64,000 nt of DNA from UBA4416 sp943362175 (GTDB lineage Bacteria; Bacteroidota; Bacteroidia; B-17B0; Aurantibacillaceae), in NCBI GenBank assembly GCA_943362175.1, contig CALRIU020000003.1, positions 62,001 to 126,000 of the forward strand, given 5' to 3'. The position numbers and the translations under genes are program-made. Below, in pieces: positions 16,910-26,561 of the stretch (its first letter is position 1; each line of letters opens with the position of its first letter). A model generated the notes under the pieces. The model was given only the letters and a program-made list of their open reading frames with translations. It searched no databases and was not told the DNA's origin.

Positions 16910-18325
16910 TTAGAGTGGTTTATTTCGGAATGACTGGATCAGCTGCATCACAACCTGGTCGTTTTCCAGCACAGGCAAATATTCTAAAAGTTCGGTATGT
17001 TTTTCGTAGTTCATCTCCAGGGCATTTTCGAGAAACACCAGCCCTTCCTGTCTTTTCCCCAGTTCCATCAGCAGGCCGCTCATGCGGTAAAATAATTCAG
17101 GCGACTCCGGGAATTTCTGAATGCCTTCGGCCAGGATCTTCTCACAATCCTTGTAATAACCGCCTTCATAAAGCAGCTTGGCATAATCGATGTAAATATC
17201 AAATTCAGCATACCCGAGCTCCAGCACACGCTGGTAAGCCGAGGCCGCCTCTTCCAGGAAGCCGAGCTTATGCTGCACCTCACCGAACACGTACCAGTAT
17301 TCGGCTACGTTCGGGTTGATTTCGATGGCTTTTTTGATGTAATGAATACTTTCCGTGATGCGGTTCTGGTAGTCGAGCACAATGCCCACACCCAGCCAGG
17401 CATCGGCATAAGCTGGATCCAGCTTAATAGCCCGGTTGTAATTGACCAGCGCATCCTCGTACTGGCTCATGTTCTCATAACACTCGCCGATGTAGTAATA
17501 CGTGCTGGCATCGGGCTCTTCGTGCTTAAAGGTTTCCTTGTATACCTCAATCGCCTCCGCATAGCGGTCGAGCTGAGCCAGGGAATTGGCTTTATTGAAA
17601 TAGGCGGAAGAAAAATTGTCTTTGATGGCCACGGAATAATCGTAGGCATCAATGGCCTTTTCGTAGAGGCCCAGGCGGTTGTAGCTAATGCCCAGGTTGA
17701 ACCAGGCAAAATGGTTATAGGGTTTCTCCTCGATGTAGTTTTCGTAAAACGAAATGGCTTCCTCGCTTTTTCCGGTCATTTCAAAGCACAGGGAAAGCTC
17801 GTTGAGCGCCACATCGTTATCGGGATTGATCTTGATGGCTTTTTTGAGGTAGTACAGGGCATCTTCCGCCTTATCGTCGTTGAGGAACTCAATCCCGATG
17901 GCCACGTACACCTCGTCTTTGAATTCTGCCAGCGGAAGGGCTTTCTTGTAGTTTTCAATAGCCTGCTCGCTCAACCCGATCTGGCTGTATATATAGCCAC
18001 GGGTCATATAGAGTTCGCTGTTATTGCTTTCCACCATTTCCACATCGTTGAGGAGATTCAGGGCATCGCGCGTGTTATGCTGCGAAGAAAGGTACTGGGC
18101 CTGCTTGATCTTAATACTGCTGGAATAAGGATAATGCTCGAGGGCGTAATCGAGTGCTTTTTTGGCCATTTCCAGGTTGAACCATTGCATGTAATAGTCG
18201 ATGATTTCCTCTAACTCGTCGGCATCAAAAAAATGATGGGCACCGGAGGAAACCATGTCTTCAAATCGCTTTAAACTTTGTTCAAAATCCTGATTACTTA
18301 AGCCTTCTCCATCGAATTCACTCAT
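16910..18325 (-). CDS. Tetratricopeptide-repeat protein
   Basis: 471 residues composed almost entirely of TPR units (for example EQAIENYKKALPLAEFKDEV, KAIDAYDYSVAIKDNFSSAY, DALVNYNRAIKLDPAYADAW), about 11-12 repeats. No signal peptide or membrane segment was seen, so it is probably cytoplasmic and acts as a protein-protein scaffold. It is the first gene of the leftward group with the phosphosulfolactate synthase, rhodanese and DedA genes. Partners are unknown. Confidence 0.9.
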   Translation of the reverse strand: MSEFDGEGLSNQDFEQSLKRFEDMVSSGAHHFFDADELEEIIDYYMQWFNLEMAKKALDYALEHYPYSSSIKIKQAQYLSSQHNTRDALNLLNDVEMVESNNSELYMTRGYIYSQIGLSEQAIENYKKALPLAEFKDEVYVAIGIEFLNDDKAEDALYYLKKAIKINPDNDVALNELSLCFEMTGKSEEAISFYENYIEEKPYNHFAWFNLGISYNRLGLYEKAIDAYDYSVAIKDNFSSAYFNKANSLAQLDRYAEAIEVYKETFKHEEPDASTYYYIGECYENMSQYEDALVNYNRAIKLDPAYADAWLGVGIVLDYQNRITESIHYIKKAIEINPNVAEYWYVFGEVQHKLGFLEEAASAYQRVLELGYAEFDIYIDYAKLLYEGGYYKDCEKILAEGIQKFPESPELFYRMSGLLMELGKRQEGLVFLENALEMNYEKHTELLEYLPVLENDQVVMQLIQSFRNKPL

Positions 18326-18352
18326 ACAAAAATCCTAATTCTTTAATAAGTA

Positions 18353-18360
18353 CAAATTTA
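18353..18360 (-). promoter_or_regulatory. -7 box TAAATTTG of the TPR operon
   Basis: Exact TAnnTTTG on the minus strand, 27 bases upstream of the ATG at 18325, which would give a leader of roughly 20 bases. A -33 box is not obvious. Confidence 0.45.
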
Positions 18361-18429
18361 AGGTTAAAATGCAATTGACAGCGATTTTTTTTAACAATAA
18401 AAGTACTATATTGTAGAAAAAAAAATGCG

Positions 18430-18457
18430 TTGTCTGCGGCTGCTAATGGTATATTTG
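18430..18457 (+). promoter_or_regulatory. Promoter of glmM (TTG-N17-TATATTTG)
   Basis: TTG at 18430-18432 and TATATTTG at 18450-18457 are spaced by 17 bases, close to the Bacteroidota -33/-7 arrangement, 20 bases before the GTG start at 18478. Confidence 0.6.
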
Positions 18458-18477
18458 TCGGATTAAATTAAAACCGC

Positions 18478-19872
18478 GTGACCTTAATAAAAAGCATTTC
18501 CGGAATCAGAGGAACCATTGGCGGAAAGCCCGGTGAAGGATTAAGTCCCCTCGATATTGTTAAATTCGCCTCAGCCTACGGCTCCTGGATCATTGAGCAG
18601 AACACCAACCCAAACCCGACGATTGTCATCGGCCGCGATGCGCGCCTGTCGGGGCAGATGGTAAACAGCATTGTATGCGGCACGCTTATCGGGCTCGGCA
18701 TCCATGTGATAGACCTCGGCCTGAGCACAACTCCTACCGTAGAGGTGGCTGTGACCGAGCTGAACGCCCAGGGAGGCATTATCCTGACGGCCAGCCATAA
18801 TCCCAAACAATGGAACGCGCTGAAGCTCCTCAACGAAAAAGGCGAATTTATCTCCGACAGCGAAGGAAAATACATCCTGGAGCTGGCAGAGAACGAACAG
18901 TTCAGCTATAAGGAAGTCAATCATCTCGGCACCTATACGGAGCGCCACGACCTGACGGATATCCATATTCAAAAAGTACTGGCCCTGCCCTATGTGGATG
19001 TGGAAGCTATCAAAAAAGCCAATTTTTCGGTAGTAGTCGATGCCGTAAATTCCAGTGGCGGCATCGTGATTCCCCGCTTACTGGAGGCTCTGGGCGTTCA
19101 AAGAATCCATAAGATCCACTGCGAACCCACAGGGAATTTTGCACATAACCCGGAGCCATTGCCGGAACATTTGCGCGACCTTTCGGAGGCTGTTGTAAAA
19201 AACAAAGCTCATGTGGGCATCAGCGTGGACCCTGATGTGGACCGCCTGGCGCTGGTATGCGAGGATGGCGAGGTGTTCGGAGAGGAGTACACCCTGGTAG
19301 CAGTGGCCGATGCCGTGTTAAAGCACCATAAAGGCGGCAATACGGTTTCCAATTTATCGTCGACCCGCGCCCTGCGCGACGTGACTGAAAAAGCAGGCGG
19401 TTCTTATTCTGCCTCGGCGGTAGGAGAAGTGAATGTGGTAACGATGATGAAGGAGACGAAGGCCATTATCGGTGGCGAGGGCAACGGAGGCGTGATCCTG
19501 CCGGAGATCCATTACGGACGCGATGCCCTGGTAGGCGTTGCTATTTTCCTGACCCACCTGGCAAATTATGGGAAAACAACCTCCATGCTGCGCAAATCAT
19601 ACCCTAACTATCACATTTCCAAGAATAAAATTGAACTAACGCCGGAGATAAATGTTGATAAGGTGCTGTTGAGCGTCAAGGAAAAATATGCCAAACAACC
19701 GGTGAACGTCGTGGACGGTGTAAAAATAGAGTTTGACAAGGAATGGGTACACCTGCGCAAATCGAATACGGAGCCCATCATCCGGATCTACAGCGAGAGC
19801 GAGAACATCAGCACAGCCGATGCCCTGGCTAAAAAGATCATCGAGGACATTAAAGAAATAATTAAGAATTAA
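18478..19872 (+). CDS. glmM: Phosphoglucosamine mutase
   Basis: 464 residues starting at GTG. The alpha-D-phosphohexomutase blocks are in order: SGIRGTIGG near the N-terminus, catalytic-serine loop LTASHNPKQWNALK (Ser about 102), metal-binding DPDVDRLALV (about 258), sugar-binding GGEGNGGVI and phosphate-binding RKSNTEPIIRIYSE. Converts glucosamine-6-phosphate to glucosamine-1-phosphate for UDP-GlcNAc, peptidoglycan and LPS synthesis. A phosphomannomutase/phosphoglucomutase activity cannot be excluded from sequence alone. It is followed by a cysteine desulfurase gene 65 bases downstream. Confidence 0.88.
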   Translation: MTLIKSISGIRGTIGGKPGEGLSPLDIVKFASAYGSWIIEQNTNPNPTIVIGRDARLSGQMVNSIVCGTLIGLGIHVIDLGLSTTPTVEVAVTELNAQGGIILTASHNPKQWNALKLLNEKGEFISDSEGKYILELAENEQFSYKEVNHLGTYTERHDLTDIHIQKVLALPYVDVEAIKKANFSVVVDAVNSSGGIVIPRLLEALGVQRIHKIHCEPTGNFAHNPEPLPEHLRDLSEAVVKNKAHVGISVDPDVDRLALVCEDGEVFGEEYTLVAVADAVLKHHKGGNTVSNLSSTRALRDVTEKAGGSYSASAVGEVNVVTMMKETKAIIGGEGNGGVILPEIHYGRDALVGVAIFLTHLANYGKTTSMLRKSYPNYHISKNKIELTPEINVDKVLLSVKEKYAKQPVNVVDGVKIEFDKEWVHLRKSNTEPIIRIYSESENISTADALAKKIIEDIKEIIKN

Positions 19873-19937
19873 AGAGTTGGAGATTTAAAGAATCAAGGAC
19901 AGGTAACTTTATAAATCAAAAACTCAACAACTGACCG

Positions 19938-21065
19938 ATGAAAGTATATTTAGATAACGCCGCTACTACCCGACTGGACGAACACGTATTTGAGGCCATG
20001 CTGCCTTATATGAAAGAGGAATACGGCAACCCGTCTTCCATTCATGCATTTGGGCGCAGGACACGTTCTGCGATTGAAGGCGCGCGCAAAACAGTATCCA
20101 AATTATTGAATGTGAGCCCTGCGGAGATCTTCTTCACCTCGGGTGGCACAGAGGCGGATAACATGGCGATCAATCAGAGTATTCATTCCTTGGGGATCAG
20201 GCATGCCATTACCAGTAAAATTGAGCACCACGCCGTGGAAACAACGCTGCATGAACTTGAGAAGCAGGGCAAGATCAAGCTGAGCTGGGTGAATGTGGAC
20301 GCCAAAGGCAATATCGACCTCAATCACCTGGAGGAGCTGCTCAAAAACAATGAAAGGAGCTTAGTATCGCTGATGCATGCCAATAACGAAATCGGCACCT
20401 TACTGCCTCTCGAAAAGGTAGGTGAGCTCTGCGCGAAATACGATGCGATTTTCCATAGCGATACCGTTCAGACGATGGGTCACTACCCGATGGACCTTCA
20501 AAAGATAAAAGTACATTTCATTACCTGTGCGGCTCACAAATTTCATGGCCCTAAGGGCGTAGGCTTTTTGTACGTGAACCACAACATTAAGATCCAGCCA
20601 ATGATCTACGGCGGCGCCCAGGAGCGCAACATGCGCGGCGGCACCGAAAACACGCAGGGCATTGTAGGCTTGGCCAAAGCGCTGGAGATTTGCTATACCG
20701 AAATGGATGAGCACATCAAACACATCCAGGGTCTGAAAAATTACATGAAGGAGCAACTGGAAAAAACCATTCCGGGCATTTCTTTCAATGGAGAAACAGA
20801 CAACGACACCAGCCTGTATACCGTTCTGAATTGCTGTTTCCCGGCGCATCCTGATGCTGAAATGATGCTGTTTAACCTTGACATTGCGGGTATTATGGCC
20901 AGCGGCGGCAGTGCCTGCAGCAGCGGCAGCAACCAGGGCTCACACGTGCTTCGCGGTATCGGAGCCGATCAGACCAGAGCTTCTATCCGTTTTTCGTTCT
21001 GCAAATATTCCACGAAGGAAGAGATCGATTACACCCTCGAAAAGTTAAAAAGCATGCTGGCCTAA
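19938..21065 (+). CDS. Cysteine desulfurase (NifS/IscS type)
   Basis: 375 residues, normal family length. The start MKVYLDNAATTRLDEHV is the hallmark of the family. The PLP-lysine lies in CAAHKFHGPKG (Lys about 205) and the catalytic Cys in SGGSACSSGSNQGSH (about residue 324) on the long class I loop. It removes sulfur from cysteine as a persulfide for Fe-S clusters and thiolated tRNA. IscU or SUF partners are not adjacent in this window, so the acceptor is open. Confidence 0.92.
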   Translation: MKVYLDNAATTRLDEHVFEAMLPYMKEEYGNPSSIHAFGRRTRSAIEGARKTVSKLLNVSPAEIFFTSGGTEADNMAINQSIHSLGIRHAITSKIEHHAVETTLHELEKQGKIKLSWVNVDAKGNIDLNHLEELLKNNERSLVSLMHANNEIGTLLPLEKVGELCAKYDAIFHSDTVQTMGHYPMDLQKIKVHFITCAAHKFHGPKGVGFLYVNHNIKIQPMIYGGAQERNMRGGTENTQGIVGLAKALEICYTEMDEHIKHIQGLKNYMKEQLEKTIPGISFNGETDNDTSLYTVLNCCFPAHPDAEMMLFNLDIAGIMASGGSACSSGSNQGSHVLRGIGADQTRASIRFSFCKYSTKEEIDYTLEKLKSMLA

Positions 21066-21116
21066 GATTGCAAGGCAAGCTGAATACTTTTTCAGAAACT
21101 CATCCGTTATAAAGCT

Positions 21117-21821
21117 ATGATCGGTCGTTTACGGATTTTATTAAGCAGTATTTTCCTGATTAGTTGTAGTTGCGCATGGGCGCAAAGCTTCAACGCAGGC
21201 ATTGGGGGAGGCCTCGTGGTGAGCGAGATCAATGGCGCCAACACCGACCCCAGCAGGCGCGGCTTTCATAAGCTCGGCGTGACCGTAGGCGGCGTTGCCA
21301 ATTTCCGGATCGCCAAAAAAACCTTATTCCAGTTCGAGATCAACTACATTCAGAAAGGCAGCATGCAACCGCCCGACTCCCTCAACAACGGCTATTACAA
21401 AATTGCGCTGGGCTATATCGAGATCCCGGTGCTGATCCGCCAACAGATTTTCTTCAACTGGAAAGGGAAAAAGATCAACAAAGTCGATCTGGAGTTCGGC
21501 GCTTCTTACGGCAAAATGTTCCAGCGGACTGTGATCGGGAATACCAATTACCAGCTCAACAATACGGAGCCCTATTACAATTCGGACGACATCAGCCTGT
21601 TGGCCGGCATGGATTACAATTTCACCAATAACATCTGCTTCAATTTCAGGTACAGCAATTCATTAATCCCGGCAGTGAAGCGCAGCACACTGGTCAATGG
21701 CCTCGTCAGCCAGACCTTCAACCGTGGGAACAATATGGTGTTCCAGATGGGATTTAAATTCCTGTTTACCACGAAGAAAAAAAGCCCGTCGCCCACGGAA
21801 ACGGCGGTAACGGAAAAATAA
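21117..21821 (+). CDS. PorT-like outer membrane beta-barrel protein
   Basis: 234 residues with a signal peptide (LLSSIFLISCSCAWAQ). The body is a small barrel: GGGLVVSEINGANTDPSRR, alternating amphipathic strands, IEIPVLIRQQIFF (the PorT-like GYIEIPVL motif) and a terminal strand before a polar tail. PorT-like proteins are common Bacteroidota outer-membrane barrels and only some act in T9SS. It follows the desulfurase by 51 bases, perhaps as a read-through unit. Function unknown. Confidence 0.82.
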   Translation: MIGRLRILLSSIFLISCSCAWAQSFNAGIGGGLVVSEINGANTDPSRRGFHKLGVTVGGVANFRIAKKTLFQFEINYIQKGSMQPPDSLNNGYYKIALGYIEIPVLIRQQIFFNWKGKKINKVDLEFGASYGKMFQRTVIGNTNYQLNNTEPYYNSDDISLLAGMDYNFTNNICFNFRYSNSLIPAVKRSTLVNGLVSQTFNRGNNMVFQMGFKFLFTTKKKSPSPTETAVTEK

Positions 21822-21829
21822 TGAAGCCC

Positions 21830-23176
21830 CTACTTCACCAGCTTCTTACTGCAATAAACCAGGCCATCCTTATTTTTTAGAAGCAAAAAATATACACCTC
21901 CCGATAGGGATTGCGTGTGAACGATGGTTGTTTTACCGCCGGATGCAGCCTGGCTGATTAAGCAATTCCCTGAATGCATAATCTCGACCCATGAATTCTC
22001 CTTTGCATTCACAATAATTTCATCAGAAAAGGGATTTGGAAAAATGCTGATCTCAGTTCCATGCATCACATTTTCAAGGGATACGATGTGTGAATGACTG
22101 GTAGCTCCGCTATGATCGGTTTGTGTCAATCTAAAATATAACACGTCTGCATCAACCGCGATGTCGCGAGTCGATACGCTGTGCCTATATTCCGTTTTAT
22201 CCAAGGAATGTCCTGCACCGTCTATGTTAGCCAAGGCATTAAAGTCCAGGCCGTTTTCAGAATATTCGATGGTAAAATAATCATTATTTACTTCGGATGC
22301 TGTTGCCCAAACAAAGCATATTTTGTCATCACACCTATCAGATTTAAAATACAATAGCTCAACAGGCAGGGCCACCGAACAATTCGGGCAGGGTGTGAGC
22401 GTTAATGTGGCAGCGCCCCAACCGCCGCTCCCGGATGTGCTTGCGCCTGCATTCCGGCAGATCACGACATTGCTGTTTGCCGTAAAGGCATTGTTTAATT
22501 GCGCATTCCCGTTGAATGTCACCGCAGCCATGCCTGATCCGGAAAACACCCATCCATTTGTAAAATTATTGATGATCGAATTAGTTCCGCCATTACATGT
22601 AAAACAAGAGCCTACCTGCATACAAACGGCTCCTGCCGAAGCTGAGCCCTGGACAACGATACTACCCGCCGTAATATGGCCTCCGCTATTGATCACTTTC
22701 GATGTTGAGGAGTTGATTTCCAGTTGACCGGCAACATTCAATGACGCTGACGACCCCATGTTCCAAACTGTATTGTTGGCATTTTGCATACGCAGGTTTG
22801 TATTAAGGCTAAAAAAGCCCCTGTTGCAGATATTCGAGCTGCCATTCAGATACAGATCGGCTCCCGTATTGACGATTAATGAGCCGCCGTTTTCTATAAT
22901 GATGGTGCCACTATTAAAATTTATGCCGTTTAGCGTTAAACTACCGCATACTCTGAAAGTGCCTCCGTTCATTGTAATTCCACCAGGCCAGGTAGCAGGT
23001 CCGCCGGTGAACCAAAACGTCTGGCCACCATTAACAGTAATGCCGTTGCTACCTGCACCGTTTCCTCCGGAACAAGCCGAGGCCGCGGGCGGAGCAGGCG
23101 CACACTGGGATTTTGTCACAAGGCTTATCCATAGAAAATGGATAAAAAGAATAAGCATGAATCTGGGGGAGTTCAT
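21830..23176 (-). CDS. T9SS-secreted surface protein with type A sorting domain
   Basis: 448 residues. Signal peptide (MLILFIHFLWISLVTKSQ), then a Gly/Asn-rich repeat region with recurring GGTFRVCGSLTLNGINFNSG-type strands suggesting a beta-solenoid, then a fibronectin-like module (VELLYFKSDRCDDKICFVWA), then a C-terminal T9SS type A signal with SIFPNPFSDEIIVNAKEN and a final GGVYFLLL..KKLVK. T9SS substrates cross the outer membrane and are anchored to the surface. A CAAGG-type palindrome lies 98 bases upstream of the start. It converges with the barrel gene with 8 bases between stops. Confidence 0.9.
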   Translation of the reverse strand: MNSPRFMLILFIHFLWISLVTKSQCAPAPPAASACSGGNGAGSNGITVNGGQTFWFTGGPATWPGGITMNGGTFRVCGSLTLNGINFNSGTIIIENGGSLIVNTGADLYLNGSSNICNRGFFSLNTNLRMQNANNTVWNMGSSASLNVAGQLEINSSTSKVINSGGHITAGSIVVQGSASAGAVCMQVGSCFTCNGGTNSIINNFTNGWVFSGSGMAAVTFNGNAQLNNAFTANSNVVICRNAGASTSGSGGWGAATLTLTPCPNCSVALPVELLYFKSDRCDDKICFVWATASEVNNDYFTIEYSENGLDFNALANIDGAGHSLDKTEYRHSVSTRDIAVDADVLYFRLTQTDHSGATSHSHIVSLENVMHGTEISIFPNPFSDEIIVNAKENSWVEIMHSGNCLISQAASGGKTTIVHTQSLSGGVYFLLLKNKDGLVYCSKKLVK

Positions 23177-23273
23177 TATTTTAATTTTTGTTCGAAGGTT
23201 GCTCTAAAAGAGATCAGATTTAAACTATGGGAAGAGGTTATTTCGATTTAGGATACTAATCCTCGCTCCAAAC

Positions 23274-23289
23274 CAAGGATTTCCCCTTG
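23274..23289. promoter_or_regulatory. Palindromic operator candidate (CAAGG-N6-CCTTG), site 1
   Basis: CAAGGATTTCCCCTTG has perfect 5-base arms. It lies 98 bases upstream of the T9SS-secreted protein start. Four similar sites follow in the next 4 kb. Confidence 0.5.
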
Positions 23290-23291
23290 AC

Positions 23292-23483
23292 TTAAAAGGG
23301 CCGTAGATTGTTTTTTCTACGAAGCCTGTATCTCTGCTTAATTAAAACCGGAACCAACAAGGCGAAATAAAGGTTGTAAACTTCCGCCAAGGTCATGCTG
23401 TTTAAATATTCAAAATCATTTGAATACAATTCGCAGTTTTTAGTGATCCGGGAAATCAGCTTGTCTTTTATCGATTTTCTCAT
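23292..23483 (-). CDS. Small basic hypothetical protein
   Basis: 63 residues from the ATG at 23483 (MRKSIKDKLISRITKNCELY); the ORF reaches back to 23543 but those residues look non-conserved. Composition is basic with a central hydrophobic stretch (YNLYFALLVPVLI) and an Arg/Lys-rich tail, suggesting a membrane-associated or DNA-interacting peptide. A degenerate copy of the CAAGG palindrome lies 105 bases upstream, as with its neighbours, which supports it being a real gene. I do not recognise the family. Confidence 0.45.
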   Translation of the reverse strand: MRKSIKDKLISRITKNCELYSNDFEYLNSMTLAEVYNLYFALLVPVLIKQRYRLRRKNNLRPF

Positions 23484-23587
23484 ATTTTTTTCCCTAATAG
23501 TGATGCAAAATTCAGAAAGAAAAAAAACAGGAGCACTACTCATCTATCGTTAGATGGGTCATAACAGGGTTTTACAAATAATGATTG

Positions 23588-23603
23588 CAAGGATAAACCC
23601 TCA
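23588..23603. promoter_or_regulatory. Palindromic operator candidate, site 2 (degenerate)
   Basis: CAAGGATAAACCCTCA keeps the left arm and core of the motif; the right arm has two changes. It is 105 bases upstream of the small protein at 23292-23483. Confidence 0.4.
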
Positions 23604-23632
23604 CATCCGGATTAGGCATGCAGGCGATATGC

Positions 23633-24262
23633 TCAGGAAAGCAAGCCTTTGCTGTTGGCATAGTTTATCAGCGCCAGGGTGTTTTTCACATTCAATTTCT
23701 TATAAATGTTTGTTTTGTGCCCCTCTATCGTTTTGATATGGATATTCAAACACTCGGATATTTCCACATTAGTCAATCCTTTACATATCAAAGGTAATAT
23801 TTCCGCCTCCCTTGCCGTGAGGGCCGGCTCCTTTCTGTTTTCAAGGCTTTCGGAAATCAATATATCATTGAGTTCTTTGCAAATGTACTTGGAGCCTTCA
23901 TACACTTTGTTTATGCTTTCAATCAATTCGGATTTAGAGGAGTTTTTGGTGACGTAGCCCATCACACCAAAAGTGAACATTTTTTTGACAAAGGCAATTT
24001 CACTCTGCATGGATACAATAATTATCCTGGGCTTTGCTATCACGTTGATGATGTTCTTAATCGCGTCCACGCCGCTCTCCCCCTTTAAATTAATATCCAT
24101 AATAATGATGTCGGGAAGTAAGGACCTCGTCAATTTAAAGGCATCGTCGTTATTATCCGCTTCGCCTACAATTTTAAGATTAGGAAAGGTAGACAAGGTA
24201 CTTTGCCATGCCTCTCTGACGAGCTTATGATCTTCAACCAATAGTATTGTTATTATTTTCAT
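23633..24262 (-). CDS. NarL/LuxR-family response regulator
   Basis: Start set at the ATG at 24262 (MKIITILLVEDHKLVREAW), giving about 209 residues. The receiver has VEDH, phosphoacceptor Asp in PDIIIMDINLKGESG and Lys in YVTKNS. The C-terminal HTH begins LTAREAEILPLICKGLTNVEI with recognition helix IHIKTIEGHKTNIYKKL. The gene overlaps the 3' end of the PAS kinase gene by about 29 bases, so the kinase is almost certainly its partner. The CAAGG palindromes around this locus are plausible binding sites. Confidence 0.92.
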   Translation of the reverse strand: MKIITILLVEDHKLVREAWQSTLSTFPNLKIVGEADNNDDAFKLTRSLLPDIIIMDINLKGESGVDAIKNIINVIAKPRIIIVSMQSEIAFVKKMFTFGVMGYVTKNSSKSELIESINKVYEGSKYICKELNDILISESLENRKEPALTAREAEILPLICKGLTNVEISECLNIHIKTIEGHKTNIYKKLNVKNTLALINYANSKGLLS

Positions 24263-26405
24263 TATGAAGCGGTATTTGAAATGCGACAACGGTTCCCTTG
24301 CCTTGTTTACTGAATATTTTTATGGAACCGTTCATGATCCTAACTCTGTTTTCAATATTCGATATTCCCATCCCTTTGCTTACTAGATTTTTATCAAAGC
24401 CTATTCCATTATCAATAATCGTGGTTGTCAAATAATCCAGCCTTTCCACGATCCTGATATTGACCTGACCGGCATTCGAATGTCTTATTGAATTCTGCGT
24501 TGCCGCCTGGATGATCCTGAAATAGTTCAGTTTGTCTTTATCAGAAATATCGATGGTTTCATTTATCTTCTCAATACTACTGATAAAGGTAATTTTATTT
24601 GTACCATCAATCTTTTTCAAATAATTGGTTAGAGCTTGCTCCAATGTCAGGTCGTTGGACCAAAATATGGTTTCATGGGTCGTGATATTTTTCAGTTCGT
24701 CAGAAGCCTCATTCAATAAATTAAAGCCTTTGCTGAATTCCTCATCACATACCGTTTTAGAATTTTCGAGATGCATCCTCGACGCAAACAGAATCTGACT
24801 GATCCCATCGTGCAGCTCCTTTATGACATTATGCCTTTCTTTTTCCTGATAAGACAAAAAGGACTGCGCCATTTGCTTCCGCTGCTCCGATTCCTTTTCG
24901 ATTCTATCCTGCAGCTTCACTTTCGCCGAAATGTCGTATGCCACGCACAGGAACTCTTCGATCACGCCGTCATCATCCGTCTGCGGAATGATGACACTAT
25001 GCGTCCAGAAGGGTTTCCCGCTTTTTTTAGTCTGGCAAACCGTTCCCTCCCAAATCATACCTGAATTCAGCTTTTTCCTTATCGCCTCGTAGAACTGTTC
25101 CGGGTGTTTAAGATTTCTGAATAGGCTCCCCTTTCTGCCTATCAACTCTTCTTCGGAATACTCGCTGATGTCGCAGAGCTTTTTATTCACTTCAATAATA
25201 TTCCAATCCAGATCAAAGCTTATAACGATAACGGCACTGTTGATGGCAAACCTGAAATGCTCCAATTCCCTGTTCTTTTGTTTCACCAGCCTTTCCGCCT
25301 CTTTCAACCCGGTGACATCCCTGGCATAGGTACCTACGCCTACCCGGCCGTTGCCAAGCTCCACAGGGAATTTATAGGTCTGCACCGTTTTCCCAAAGAC
25401 GTCACGCTCCTCCCTTACTACCTTTCCGCCGTCTTTCAGAGGCAATTCATCTCCTTCCTTGCAGATTTTGGCAACCTCGAAGGGCAGGATATCAAAATCC
25501 GTCTTACCTAAAATACCGTGTTCAGGAAGCTGATACAATTCCTGGAGTGCCTTATTGGCAATCACATACCTTAATCGCTCGTCTTTTAAGAAGAACAAAT
25601 CAGGAGTCGAGTTTATAAATGTATTTAATAATTTATCCTTCTTGATAAGCGTTTCTTCGGCCTCTTTCCTCTTGGTAATATCTATATGAACTCCCACCAG
25701 CCTCAGCGGCCGATCGAGCTCATCCCAAACGATAACGCTGCCGGTACAAATAACCCACAGGTGGGATCCGTTCTTATGCTTATAACGTATTTCCACATTC
25801 AACGGCTCTTTGCCCCTGCTTTCATAGTGCGTATTGAGCGCATGCAATACAACCGGCAGGTCTTCCTCAACAACCAATTGCATCCATGTATCCAGGGTAA
25901 AATCAAATTCTTCTACCGAATACCCCAACATGCGCTTAAAGGTGTCGCTGGTCGTTGCCGTCTTGCTTGCAATATCAAGATCCCAGTAACCGGTTAATGA
26001 TTTTTCTAAAATCAATTCCGTTTTCTTGACCAACTCACTGATATGCTCCTCGTCGTTTTTTGTTTTCGTGATGTCGTGCCCTACACAATCAATTCCCGTA
26101 ACGGCATGATGATGATCGAGCCTGGCCCTGAACTCCCAGGAAGTCCAGAAATTTTTTCCATTGAGATCCGGCTTGCGTAATTCGACAAAATGAGAGTCTT
26201 CCGGATTCAGGAAGCAAGCTTCGACCGTTTTTCTGCAGATACCCCAATCCTCTTGAATGATGGTCTCCAAGCTATTTTTGCCGATAAAATCGGTTCCCAT
26301 GAACGACATCCTTTTCCTGAAATGCTCATTGACGAAGGTGTAGTTTCCGCTAAGATCCGTTGACAAATAATAAAGCATATCAGAGTTTTCGAGGAATGAT
26401 TTCAT
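24234..26405 (-). CDS. Cytoplasmic multi-PAS histidine kinase (NarL-partner type)
   Basis: 723 residues without membrane segments. Four PAS domains are readable: about 5-115, 130-250 (with a PAC end LRLVGVHIDITKRK), 265-375 (FINSTPDLFFLKDERLRYVI) and 385-505 (with VAYDISAKVK). Then comes HisKA_3 with ERHNVIKELHDGISQILFAS (His in ELHDG) and an HATPase with AATQNSIRHSNAG and IIDNGIGFD. It should phosphorylate the overlapping LuxR regulator. The ligand or redox signal of the PAS domains is unknown. Palindrome site 3 lies 47 bases upstream. Confidence 0.93.
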   Translation of the reverse strand: MKSFLENSDMLYYLSTDLSGNYTFVNEHFRKRMSFMGTDFIGKNSLETIIQEDWGICRKTVEACFLNPEDSHFVELRKPDLNGKNFWTSWEFRARLDHHHAVTGIDCVGHDITKTKNDEEHISELVKKTELILEKSLTGYWDLDIASKTATTSDTFKRMLGYSVEEFDFTLDTWMQLVVEEDLPVVLHALNTHYESRGKEPLNVEIRYKHKNGSHLWVICTGSVIVWDELDRPLRLVGVHIDITKRKEAEETLIKKDKLLNTFINSTPDLFFLKDERLRYVIANKALQELYQLPEHGILGKTDFDILPFEVAKICKEGDELPLKDGGKVVREERDVFGKTVQTYKFPVELGNGRVGVGTYARDVTGLKEAERLVKQKNRELEHFRFAINSAVIVISFDLDWNIIEVNKKLCDISEYSEEELIGRKGSLFRNLKHPEQFYEAIRKKLNSGMIWEGTVCQTKKSGKPFWTHSVIIPQTDDDGVIEEFLCVAYDISAKVKLQDRIEKESEQRKQMAQSFLSYQEKERHNVIKELHDGISQILFASRMHLENSKTVCDEEFSKGFNLLNEASDELKNITTHETIFWSNDLTLEQALTNYLKKIDGTNKITFISSIEKINETIDISDKDKLNYFRIIQAATQNSIRHSNAGQVNIRIVERLDYLTTTIIDNGIGFDKNLVSKGMGISNIENRVRIMNGSIKIFSKQGKGTVVAFQIPLHNENNNNTIG

Positions 26406-26451
26406 ATACTGTAAAAATATGACATTTTCACCAACAACCCTTTTCCGGGAT

Positions 26452-26467
26452 CAAGGAAATACCCTTG
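26452..26467. promoter_or_regulatory. Palindromic operator candidate, site 3
   Basis: CAAGGAAATACCCTTG has perfect CAAGG/CCTTG arms and lies 47 bases upstream of the PAS kinase start, on the side facing the divergent gene at 26676. Confidence 0.5.
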
Positions 26468-26545
26468 AAGTGCCAAATTTGAAAGGCTTCATGAAACACT
26501 CTTTTTACGGCAACGCTATGATCCGGTGTTCGCTAAAATAGCAGT

Positions 26546-26561
26546 CAAGGGTAAACCCTTT
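26546..26561. promoter_or_regulatory. Palindromic operator candidate, site 4
   Basis: CAAGGGTAAACCCTTT, one base from a perfect palindrome, lies 115 bases upstream of the exported protein gene at 26676. Confidence 0.5.

Noticed and set aside
16543..17319. Plus-strand ORF (258 codons) spanning two leftward genes
   Set aside because: It covers parts of both the phosphosulfolactate synthase and TPR genes in antisense, and its translation is Pro/Arg/His-rich shadow sequence.
17270..18214. Long plus-strand ORF (314 codons) over the TPR gene
   Set aside because: It is antisense to an intact TPR protein with clear repeats; the translated product has no recognisable domain and arises from the codon pattern of the opposite strand.
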